Assembly: GCA_028707655.1 (NCBI GenBank) | Contig: JAQWAN010000147.1 | Location: 1 to 5,575 of the forward strand | Direction: 5' to 3' | Origin: Bacteroidaceae bacterium | Lineage (GTDB): Bacteria > Bacteroidota > Bacteroidia > Bacteroidales > Bacteroidaceae | DNA length: 5,575 nt | Shown: positions 1-4,580 of the stretch, piece by piece | Layout of the letters: each line of letters begins with the position of its first letter | Position numbering within the stretch: the first letter of the stretch is position 1 | Made by a program: the position numbers and the translations under genes | Notes under the pieces: generated by a model | The model's input: only the letters and a program-made list of their open reading frames with translations | Database searches by the model: none | What the model was told of the DNA's origin: nothing

Positions 1-3
1 AAT

Positions 4-77
4 GGCCCTGTGGCTCAACTGAATAGAGCATTTGACTACGGATCAGAAGGTTACAGGTTTGAATCCTGTCAGGGTCA
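4..77 (+). tRNA. tRNA-Arg (anticodon ACG)
   Basis: This folds into a full cloverleaf. The acceptor arms GGCCCTG (4-10) and CAGGGTC (70-76) pair along all seven positions with one G-T. The D stem is GCTC/GAGC (13-16/26-29). The anticodon stem is TTTGA/TCAGA (31-35/43-47) around the loop CTACGGA, giving anticodon ACG at 38-40. The T stem is ACAGG/CCTGT (53-57/65-69). The discriminator is A77, and no CCA is encoded, so it must be added enzymatically. A20 and C35, known arginine identity bases in bacteria, are present. ACG would be deaminated to ICG by TadA to read CGU, CGC and CGA (known biology). Oddities: tertiary positions 19-56 and 15-48 read as A-U rather than the usual G-C (see findings). 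The promoter lies outside the window. Confidence 0.97.
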
Positions 78-80
78 CAC

Positions 81-118
81 AAAAAGGCATCCTATCGTAA
101 TGATAGGATGCCTTTTTT
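81..118. terminator. Bidirectional intrinsic terminator between tRNA-Arg and the peroxidase gene
   Basis: An 11-bp perfect stem (GGCATCCTATC 86-96 with GATAGGATGCC 102-112) closes a 5-nt loop. It is extended by five A-T pairs and ends in six T's at 113-118. The A run at 81-85 gives a U tract on the other strand, so the same hairpin can end both the tRNA transcript (+) and the convergent peroxidase transcript (-). It starts only four bases after the tRNA discriminator base. Confidence 0.92.
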
Positions 119-166
119 ATTCTATGTATCTTATAATTTTCTTATACTACTTTACGAGGTAGTTAT

Positions 167-721
167 TTATTCCTCCAGTATTCCCGTTTCAATCCATTTA
201 ACCAGACGTTTGCTATTAGGTTTTTCCTTTGTTTTTGCATAACCTACAACATTACCATTTTCATCGATTAAAAATTTCTGGAAGTTCCATTTTACAGGAG
301 CATTCAGCACACCATTTTCCGACTTCTTAGTCAACCACTTATACAAAGGGTGTATCTTTTTACCTTTTACTGCAATCTTTTCCATCATAGTAAAAGTGAC
401 CCCATAGTTTTTAGTGCAAAACTGACTAATCTCTAAATTGGTACCTGGTTCTTGGTGGAAGAAATTATTAGATGGAAATCCGATAATTGTAAACTTGTCA
501 TCACCGTAGGTTTCAAAGAGCTCCTGTAATTGCTCATATTGTGGCGTGTAGCCACATTTGGAAGCCGTATTAACAATCATTACTCTCTTCCCCTTTAAAG
601 AGGAGAAATCGAATGTTTCGCCAGTTATTGTTTTGGCACTAAAAGCGTATAGCGTTTTGTTTTGAGCCATTGTAAATAGGCTTGTAACCAAGAGTACAAG
701 TAATAAAATTGATTTTTTCAT
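167..721 (-). CDS. Exported glutathione peroxidase-family thiol peroxidase
   Basis: The 184-aa product belongs to the GPx family, which reduces hydrogen peroxide and organic or lipid hydroperoxides with thiols. Residues 1-19 look like a Sec signal peptide (MKKS, then a leucine/valine-rich core, then TMA before Q20). A periplasmic or secreted location is therefore inferred. Catalytic residues are visible: peroxidatic Cys56 in NTASKCGYTPQY, Gln90 in FFHQEPG, and Trp145-Asn146 in KWNFQKF. Cys102 in QFC sits where thioredoxin-dependent, non-selenium GPx enzymes carry the resolving cysteine, so thioredoxin-like rather than glutathione reduction is likely. The usual GFPCNQF block reads GFPSNNF, so the extra cysteine there is Ser84. 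Length is normal for the family plus a leader. The ATG at 721 is chosen because the signal peptide begins there; it has an AT-rich, SD-less upstream. The gene stands alone, convergent with tRNA-Arg and downstream of the candidate 6S RNA. Confidence 0.93.
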   Translation of the reverse strand: MKKSILLLVLLVTSLFTMAQNKTLYAFSAKTITGETFDFSSLKGKRVMIVNTASKCGYTPQYEQLQELFETYGDDKFTIIGFPSNNFFHQEPGTNLEISQFCTKNYGVTFTMMEKIAVKGKKIHPLYKWLTKKSENGVLNAPVKWNFQKFLIDENGNVVGYAKTKEKPNSKRLVKWIETGILEE

Positions 722-755
722 GTTGTTTTGTTTAATATATTCTTCTGGCGCTTTC

Positions 756-816
756 GTTCTTTATTGGCACAAAGAACAACCATTCAGTAGGTTGTAGCAC
801 AATCATTAGCAATGAT
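756..816 (-). promoter_or_regulatory. Cluster of three short inverted repeats upstream of the peroxidase gene
   Basis: Three adjacent hairpins can form: ATCATT/AATGAT (802-807/811-816, 3-nt loop), ACAACC/GGTTGT (776-781/790-795, 8-nt loop) and GTTCTTT/AAAGAAC (756-762/771-777, 8-nt loop). The last two share two bases, so they partly exclude each other. They lie 35-95 bases before the peroxidase start, in the 139-bp gap after the ncRNA. No T tract follows any of them, so they do not look like terminators. They could be operators or a structured leader. I see no convincing TAnnTTTG promoter here; the peroxidase gene may have an off-consensus promoter or depend on readthrough. The function is unknown. 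Confidence 0.35.
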
Positions 817-860
817 AGTAGAAGAAGATGTAATGATTGAAAAGAGATAGGAGGGTAAAT

Positions 861-890
861 AAAAAAAGAATATAGAAGCCGCACTAGCGG
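861..890 (-). terminator. 3' end of the candidate 6S RNA, weak intrinsic terminator
   Basis: On the minus strand a small hairpin CCGC-TAGT-GCGG (890-879) is followed, after a short spacer, by seven T's (867-861). The 3' arm of the long end-to-end helix reaches into the first three T's. The local hairpin is short and stands off from the T tract, so termination may be leaky or rely on the long helix. Confidence 0.5.
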
Positions 891-1055
891 AAAAATGACA
901 AAACTCCGTGTAACAAGATTTGAGTGCTCTGCCTCTCTGTAATCCACTGGCTTTCGCATCTTTCGATTGTGGCCCGCCATTAAAGCTAGAAGCTTGTCTC
1001 GGTTTTTGGTAAAATGTTGAGTTTCCCAATTCGACCAATGCGGCTAATATTCTTT
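861..1055 (-). ncRNA. ssrS: Candidate 6S RNA (Bacteroidales-1-like), about 195 nt
   Basis: 6S RNA mimics an open promoter and binds the housekeeping RNA polymerase holoenzyme (known biology). The ends of this RNA pair with each other. AAAGAATAT (1055-1047) pairs with ATATTCTTT (873-865), and AGCCGCA (1045-1039) with TGCGGCT (883-877). The helix then continues 1038-1030 with 884-892 (eight pairs, three G-T, one C-C mismatch). Further in, GAAACTC (1025-1019) pairs with GAGTTTT (906-900). A large uneven bubble follows (1018-998 against 912-907). Inner helices are ACAAG/CTTGT (997-993/917-913), TAAT/ATTA (982-979/943-940) and CCAC/GTGG (972-969/947-944). A close-to-consensus promoter precedes it and a T7 run ends it. 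The position directly downstream of rplT matches what I recall of the published Bacteroidales-1 motif, which has been linked to 6S RNA. Open reading frames across it are not credible. That it is a small RNA is well supported; the 6S identity is inferred, and exact ends are approximate. Confidence 0.78.
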
Positions 1056-1058
1056 GTA

Positions 1059-1089
1059 CAAATATATATATTCTAGTTAACTTATACAA
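1059..1089 (-). promoter_or_regulatory. Bacteroidota-type promoter for the candidate 6S RNA
   Basis: On the minus strand TTG (1089-1087) is followed, after exactly 20 bp, by TATATTTG (1066-1059). This matches the known Bacteroidota housekeeping sigma-factor consensus, TTG at -33 and TAnnTTTG at -7, at every defined base. It predicts a start near 1056-1055, which is where the 5' arm of the long RNA helix begins. The agreement between predicted start and predicted structure is the main reason for confidence. Confidence 0.82.
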
Positions 1090-1091
1090 GG

Positions 1092-1107
1092 AATATAGGC
1101 CTATATT
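1092..1107. promoter_or_regulatory. 16-bp perfect palindrome next to the ncRNA promoter
   Basis: AATATAGG/CCTATATT is a perfect two-fold palindrome with no spacer. It ends two bases upstream of the -33 TTG, so it covers roughly -37 to -52 of the ncRNA promoter. That is a typical place for a dimeric regulator or an upstream activating site. With no loop it is a poor hairpin, so a DNA site is more likely than an RNA structure. No matching regulator is visible in the window. Confidence 0.45.
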
Positions 1108-1137
1108 TATACTTTAACATAAAGCAAAAAATTAAAC

Positions 1138-1166
1138 AAAAAAAGAGGACTTAAAAAGTCCTCTTT
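1138..1166 (-). terminator. Intrinsic terminator of the thrS-infC-rpmI-rplT operon
   Basis: On the minus strand AAAGAGGACTT (1166-1156) pairs perfectly with AAGTCCTCTTT (1152-1142) around a 3-nt loop, followed by a seven-T tract (1144-1138). It starts 27 bases after the rplT stop codon and separates the operon from the ncRNA promoter. A-T extension on the other side could give weak activity on the plus strand, but no plus-strand gene needs it. Confidence 0.92.
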
Positions 1167-1193
1167 CTGTTCGCTATTATAATATAATAGAAA

Positions 1194-1538
1194 TTACTTT
1201 ACTTTAGCAACAATTGCTTTAAAAGCTTCAGGATGGTTCATAGCTAAATCTGCTAAAACCTTACGGTTGATTTCGATTCCAGCTTTGTGAAGAGCACCCA
1301 TTAAACGAGAATAAGACATTCCCTCTAAACGAGCGGCAGCATTAATACGTTGGATCCATAACCCGCGGAAAGTTCTTTTTTTGTTCTTACGGTCGCGGTA
1401 AGCATAAGTCAAACCCTTCTCCCAGGTATTCTTAGCTACAGTCCAAACATTTTTTCTGGCTCCGTAGTAACCTCTGGTTAAACCTAGAATTTTCTTTCTT
1501 TTTGCTCTAGAAGCAACATGATTCACTGATCTTGGCAT
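1194..1538 (-). CDS. rplT: 50S ribosomal protein L20 (bL20)
   Basis: The 114-aa, strongly basic protein has the usual length of L20, which binds 23S rRNA early in assembly of the large subunit. The start MPRSVNHVASRAKRKK and the core KRTFRGLWIQRINAAAR (54-70), which is the family signature, are clear. The N-terminal half (about 1-58) is the extended RNA-binding arm, and the rest is the globular helical domain. It is the last gene of the operon, 102 bp after rpmI. The ATG is preceded by an A-rich stretch without a Shine-Dalgarno sequence. In other bacteria L20 represses its own operon by binding leader RNA (known); the hairpin at 1559-1591 is a possible local target (inference). Confidence 0.98.
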   Translation of the reverse strand: MPRSVNHVASRAKRKKILGLTRGYYGARKNVWTVAKNTWEKGLTYAYRDRKNKKRTFRGLWIQRINAAARLEGMSYSRLMGALHKAGIEINRKVLADLAMNHPEAFKAIVAKVK

Positions 1539-1558
1539 AGTTTTAATCTTTTTGAATG

Positions 1559-1591
1559 TTAGCGTCGTTTTATAACGATCTTGATAGCTAA
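1559..1591 (-). promoter_or_regulatory. Structured RNA spacer just before rplT
   Basis: Two nested helices can form: outer TTAGC/GCTAA (1559-1563/1587-1591) and inner TCGTT/AACGA (1565-1569/1574-1578) around a 4-nt loop. They are joined by an uneven internal loop (one base against eight). The structure ends 20 bases before the rplT ATG, close enough to affect ribosome loading. It is a candidate translational operator for L20 or L35. The pairing is seen; the role is inferred. Confidence 0.35.
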
Positions 1592-1640
1592 ATACATTCG
1601 GTTAATACTTAAAAATTACGTTTCTTTTTTATTAGGCTAC

Positions 1641-1835
1641 TTACAATACAAGAAGTTGCTTTACTTGAGCAAGATTAGTTTTATGAACTAAACCTGACTT
1701 GCAAAGATTTCTCTTTTGTTTTTTTGTCTTCTTTGTCAAAATATGACTGTGAAACGCATGTTTACGCTTGATTTTACCTGTCCCGGTAAGAGTAAATCTT
1801 TTTTTAGAACCGGAATTAGTTTTGATCTTTGGCAT
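1641..1835 (-). CDS. rpmI: 50S ribosomal protein L35 (bL35)
   Basis: The 64-aa lysine- and arginine-rich protein is one residue or so shorter than typical L35, a small component of the large ribosomal subunit. The start MPKIKTNSGSKKRFTLTGTG and the block KRKHAFHSHILTKKTKKQKR (24-43) are diagnostic. Its place between infC and rplT is the conserved one across bacteria. The gaps on either side (95 and 102 bp) are wider than is common in this operon and contain hairpins. No Shine-Dalgarno sequence precedes the ATG. Confidence 0.97.
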   Translation of the reverse strand: MPKIKTNSGSKKRFTLTGTGKIKRKHAFHSHILTKKTKKQKRNLCKSGLVHKTNLAQVKQLLVL

Positions 1836-1872
1836 CTTACTAAATTTTAAATAATTATTAAATTAGAATGGC

Positions 1873-1892
1873 AACGCATATACCTGCGCGTT
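1873..1892 (-). promoter_or_regulatory. Small hairpin in the infC-rpmI spacer
   Basis: AACGC (1873-1877) pairs with GCGTT (1888-1892) around a 10-nt loop. It lies about 40 bases before the rpmI start. It is the most GC-rich patch in an otherwise AT-rich spacer. There is no T tract, so it is not a terminator; it could be a processing site or part of a leader. The evidence is only the pairing. Confidence 0.25.
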
Positions 1893-1930
1893 ACACATTA
1901 TCTTAGTTTGCAATTTGCTTTTCTACTCCC

Positions 1931-2485
1931 CTATTTTTTCTTAGGAGAAAAGAAAATAGTCATTCGTTTTCCTTGAAGAACAGGCATTTGCTCTACTTTA
2001 GCATACTGTTCTAAATCGTTAGCAAAACGTAGTAAAAGAACTTCACCTTGATCTTTAAACAAGATAGAACGTCCTTTAAAAAACACATAAGCCTTTACTT
2101 TGTCACCACTCTGTAAAAAGTTAATAGCATGTTTTAATTTAAAATTATAGTCATGCGCATCTGTTTGAGGTCCGAAACGAATCTCTTTTACATCCACTTT
2201 TACTTGTTTAGCTTTTTGCTCTTTCTGGTGTTTTTTTAATTGATATAGAAATTTTGAGTATCCAATAATTCTACAAACAGGAGGTTCTGCATTAGGTGAT
2301 ATTTCAACTAAATCCATCCCTCTTTCTTCGGCCATTCGGAGTGCCTTTAACAATGGGTATACATTTGGTTCTACTTCATCCCCTACTATACGTACCTCTT
2401 TTGCACGAATCTGTTCGTTAAGTCTGTGTTTATTACTTAACCTATCGTTGTTAATTCTTAATCCTCTTCCTGTCTGATTCTTCAT
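1931..2485 (-). CDS. infC: Translation initiation factor IF-3
   Basis: The 184-aa protein binds the 30S subunit, keeps it apart from 50S and checks the start codon and initiator tRNA. The N-terminal domain spans about 20-85 (HRLNEQIRAKEVRIVGDEVE, then DLVEISPNAEPPVCRI). A lysine-rich linker helix (about 84-97) joins it to the C-terminal domain (about 98-184), with VKEIRFGP at 99-106, then DYNFKLKHA and KAYVFFKGR. A basic tail of about 19 residues precedes the usual LNEQI start; such extensions are familiar in Bacteroidota. The ATG at 2485 is the natural start, so the rare AUU/AUC start codon used for self-control in E. coli is apparently not used here. It follows thrS by 76 bp and sits in its conserved operon position. 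Confidence 0.97.
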   Translation of the reverse strand: MKNQTGRGLRINNDRLSNKHRLNEQIRAKEVRIVGDEVEPNVYPLLKALRMAEERGMDLVEISPNAEPPVCRIIGYSKFLYQLKKHQKEQKAKQVKVDVKEIRFGPQTDAHDYNFKLKHAINFLQSGDKVKAYVFFKGRSILFKDQGEVLLLRFANDLEQYAKVEQMPVLQGKRMTIFFSPKKK

Positions 2486-2556
2486 TATTAAAAGTCTAAG
2501 GTGTTTTTTTTAATTGTTTTTAGTATATTTAAAAGACCCACCAATAAATGTTTGCG

Positions 2557-2588
2557 CAAAGTTACCATTTATTTGTCATATCGTGCAC
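2557..2588 (-). promoter_or_regulatory. Possible internal promoter for infC at the thrS stop codon
   Basis: On the minus strand TAACTTTG (2564-2557), which includes the thrS stop codon, matches TAnnTTTG. GTG lies 21 bp upstream (2588-2586) as an imperfect -33. A start near 2553 would give a leader of about 70 nt for infC. The ten-base palindrome TTTGCGCAAA (2551-2560) overlaps the -7 element. With one imperfect element this is only a candidate, although an internal infC promoter within or after thrS is known in E. coli. Confidence 0.3.
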
Positions 2589-4502
2589 TTCTTGTGCTAT
2601 TTTTTCAGCAAATGCCTCAAATTTCATGCATCCTTGGTCTCCTTCACCCTGTTTTCGCACTGAAACCATACCTTCTTCTGCTTCTTTCTCTCCAACAATG
2701 AGCATATAAGGGATATGACTTAACTCATTATCACGTATTTTTCTACCCACTTTTTCATTACGATCGTCTACAATAGCGCGAATATCGTTAGCCATCAGGT
2801 ATTTTTTAACCTTATTAGCATAGTCATTAAATTTCTCACTAATAGGCAAAATAGCTACTTGGTCTGGTGTAAGCCACAAAGGGAATTTTCCAGCAGTATG
2901 TTCAATAAGCACAGCAACAAATCGTTCCATAGAACCAAATGGAGCTCTATGAATCATCACAGGTCTATGTTTTTGATTATCCGTACCCATGTATTCCAAT
3001 TTGAAACGTTCAGGCAAGTTATAATCCACTTGAATAGTACCCAACTGCCAGCGTCTTCCTAGTGCATCTTTCACCATAAAGTCTAGTTTAGGGCCATAGA
3101 AAGCAGCTTCACCATATTCAATCTTCGCATTCAGTCCTTTTTCTTTACAGACTTCGATGATTGCATTCTCCGCTTTTTCCCAGTTCTCATCGCTACCGAT
3201 GTATTTATCTCTATTTACTTTATCCCGTAAGGATATTTGCGCTTCAAAGTTCTCAAAATCGAGTGCTTTAAAGATGATAAAGATAATGTCCATAACACTT
3301 AAGAACTCCTCTTTTACTTGGTCTGGTCTACAGAAGATATGCGCATCATCTTGTGTAAAGCTTCTCACACGTGTTAAACCGTGTAGTTCGCCACTCTGCT
3401 CATAGCGGTACACAGTACCAAACTCAGCATAACGCAAAGGAAGATCTTTATAAGAATGTGGTTTGTATTTATAAATTTCGCAGTGGTGAGGACAGTTCAT
3501 AGGTTTCAACAAATACTCCTCGTCATCGTCTGGTGTGCGAATAGGTTGGAACGAATCTTTACCATATTTAGCGTAATGGCCAGATGTAACATATAGCTCT
3601 TTATTACCAATATGTGGTGTCATCACCTGTTCGTAACCAAATTGTTTTTGAATTTTTTTCAAGAACTCCTCTAATTGTATACGTAGTGCAGTACCTTTAG
3701 GTAGCCACATAGGCAAACCCTTACCAACTGTTTCAGAGAACATAAAGAGTTCCATTTCTTTACCAATTTTTCTATGGTCTCTTTTTTTAGCCTCCTCTAA
3801 TAGTTCCATATACTCGGTCAACATTTTCTTTTTAGGGAATGTGATACCGTATATACGTGTCATCTGTTTTCTATCTTCTTGACCGCGCCAGTAAGCACCA
3901 GCTACCGAAAGGATTTTTACCGCCTTAATAGGTGCAGTATTCATCAAATGAGGTCCTCTACATAGGTCTGTAAAATCACCTTGTGTATAGGTAGTGATTT
4001 GTCCATCTTCTAGGTCATTAATCAACTCACACTTATAGGTTTCTCCTTTAGCCGAGAACTCTTTTAAAGCGTCCGCTTTACTTATATTTTTACGTACAAT
4101 TGCCTCTTTTCTAGCAACTAGCTCTGTCATTTTAGCTTCAATCTTAGCAAAATCAGCATCTTTGATAGCTGTCTCTCCTGGATCCACATCGTAGTAGAAT
4201 CCATTTTCAATAGCTGGTCCAATACCAAACTGAATACCAGGATACAGTTCTTGTAGTGCTTCAGCTAGTAAATGAGCACTTGTATGCCAGAAAGCATGTT
4301 TACCCTGTTCATCCTCCCACTTATGTAAAACAAAAGCAGCATCTTCTTCAATCGGTGTATTTAATTCTGTTAACTTGCCATTAACTTCACAAACTAATAC
4401 CTCTTTCGCCAAACGCGAACTAATACTCGCTGCGATCTCTAGTCCTGTGACGTTTTTCTCATATTCACGAACCGATCCATCGGGAAAAGTTATTTTTATC
4501 AT
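2562..4502 (-). CDS. thrS: Threonyl-tRNA synthetase
   Basis: The 646-aa class II enzyme activates threonine and charges tRNA-Thr in the cytoplasm; it is full length. The order is TGS domain (about 1-62), editing domain (about 63-225), catalytic core (about 245-540) and anticodon-binding domain (about 541-640). The editing-site residues are His73 and His77 in HTSAH, with Cys181 and His185 in CRGPH, so clearance of mischarged serine should be intact. The zinc ligands of the active site are Cys337 (MNCPHH), His388 (DDAHIF) and His518 (MIHRAP). Class II motif 2 is seen at YRYEQSGELHGLTRVRSF with Arg366, and motif 3 at GSMERF with Arg527. It is the first gene of the operon with infC, rpmI and rplT. 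It has its own promoter candidate in the 78-bp gap after the TPR gene. I see no T-box or tRNA-like operator in that short leader. Confidence 0.98.
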   Translation of the reverse strand: MIKITFPDGSVREYEKNVTGLEIAASISSRLAKEVLVCEVNGKLTELNTPIEEDAAFVLHKWEDEQGKHAFWHTSAHLLAEALQELYPGIQFGIGPAIENGFYYDVDPGETAIKDADFAKIEAKMTELVARKEAIVRKNISKADALKEFSAKGETYKCELINDLEDGQITTYTQGDFTDLCRGPHLMNTAPIKAVKILSVAGAYWRGQEDRKQMTRIYGITFPKKKMLTEYMELLEEAKKRDHRKIGKEMELFMFSETVGKGLPMWLPKGTALRIQLEEFLKKIQKQFGYEQVMTPHIGNKELYVTSGHYAKYGKDSFQPIRTPDDDEEYLLKPMNCPHHCEIYKYKPHSYKDLPLRYAEFGTVYRYEQSGELHGLTRVRSFTQDDAHIFCRPDQVKEEFLSVMDIIFIIFKALDFENFEAQISLRDKVNRDKYIGSDENWEKAENAIIEVCKEKGLNAKIEYGEAAFYGPKLDFMVKDALGRRWQLGTIQVDYNLPERFKLEYMGTDNQKHRPVMIHRAPFGSMERFVAVLIEHTAGKFPLWLTPDQVAILPISEKFNDYANKVKKYLMANDIRAIVDDRNEKVGRKIRDNELSHIPYMLIVGEKEAEEGMVSVRKQGEGDQGCMKFEAFAEKIAQEVHDMTNKW

Positions 4503-4537
4503 ATCTTGATTAATTTACTATTTCTATATCTCTACTG

Positions 4538-4568
4538 CAAAAATAATGAAATCTTTTTTACTCTGCAC
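4538..4568 (-). promoter_or_regulatory. Candidate promoter of the thrS operon
   Basis: On the minus strand TATTTTTG (4545-4538) matches TAnnTTTG fully. GTG (4568-4566) lies exactly 20 bp upstream, with two of three bases matching the -33 TTG. A start near 4535 would leave a leader of about 32 nt, too short for an attenuator. It lies wholly in the gap between the TPR gene and thrS, and no terminator is seen in that gap, so some readthrough from the TPR gene is also possible. Confidence 0.58.
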
Positions 4569-4580
4569 CAGATTGTACCA

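Noticed and set aside
146..163. ACTAC/GTAGT hairpin just after the peroxidase stop
   Set aside because: It has only five pairs with an 8-nt loop and no T tract; the strong terminator at 81-118 explains transcript ending.
759..800. Promoter TTG-N22-GTTCTTTG for the peroxidase gene
   Set aside because: The spacing is one or two bases too long and the -7 lacks the TA, so it is too weak to list as a promoter.
732..980. Open frame of 82 codons on the minus strand over the ncRNA 3' half and the peroxidase upstream region
   Set aside because: It has no recognisable domain, starts inside the candidate 6S RNA, and its codon pattern follows the RNA helices and hairpins, not protein constraint.
861..1055. 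RNase P RNA or tmRNA as identity of the ncRNA
   Set aside because: It is too short and lacks their hallmark conserved segments (no tag-peptide frame or tRNA-like end for tmRNA, no catalytic core motifs for RNase P).
784..1089. Open frame of 101 codons on the minus strand covering the ncRNA
   Set aside because: It would start upstream of the predicted transcript start, at the -33 element itself, and overlaps the structured RNA; the composition is not protein-like.
2501..2701. Plus-strand open frame across the thrS end
   Set aside because: It is antisense to thrS and the infC spacer, with no family resemblance; it is a shadow of a real gene.
2859..3405. Two plus-strand open frames (2859-3062 and 3157-3405) within thrS
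   Set aside because: Both lie opposite highly conserved thrS sequence and have no independent support.
4503..4580. T-box or tRNA-like operator upstream of thrS
   Set aside because: The leader would be only about 32 nt and shows no stem, specifier loop or T-box sequence; T-boxes are also not expected in Bacteroidota.
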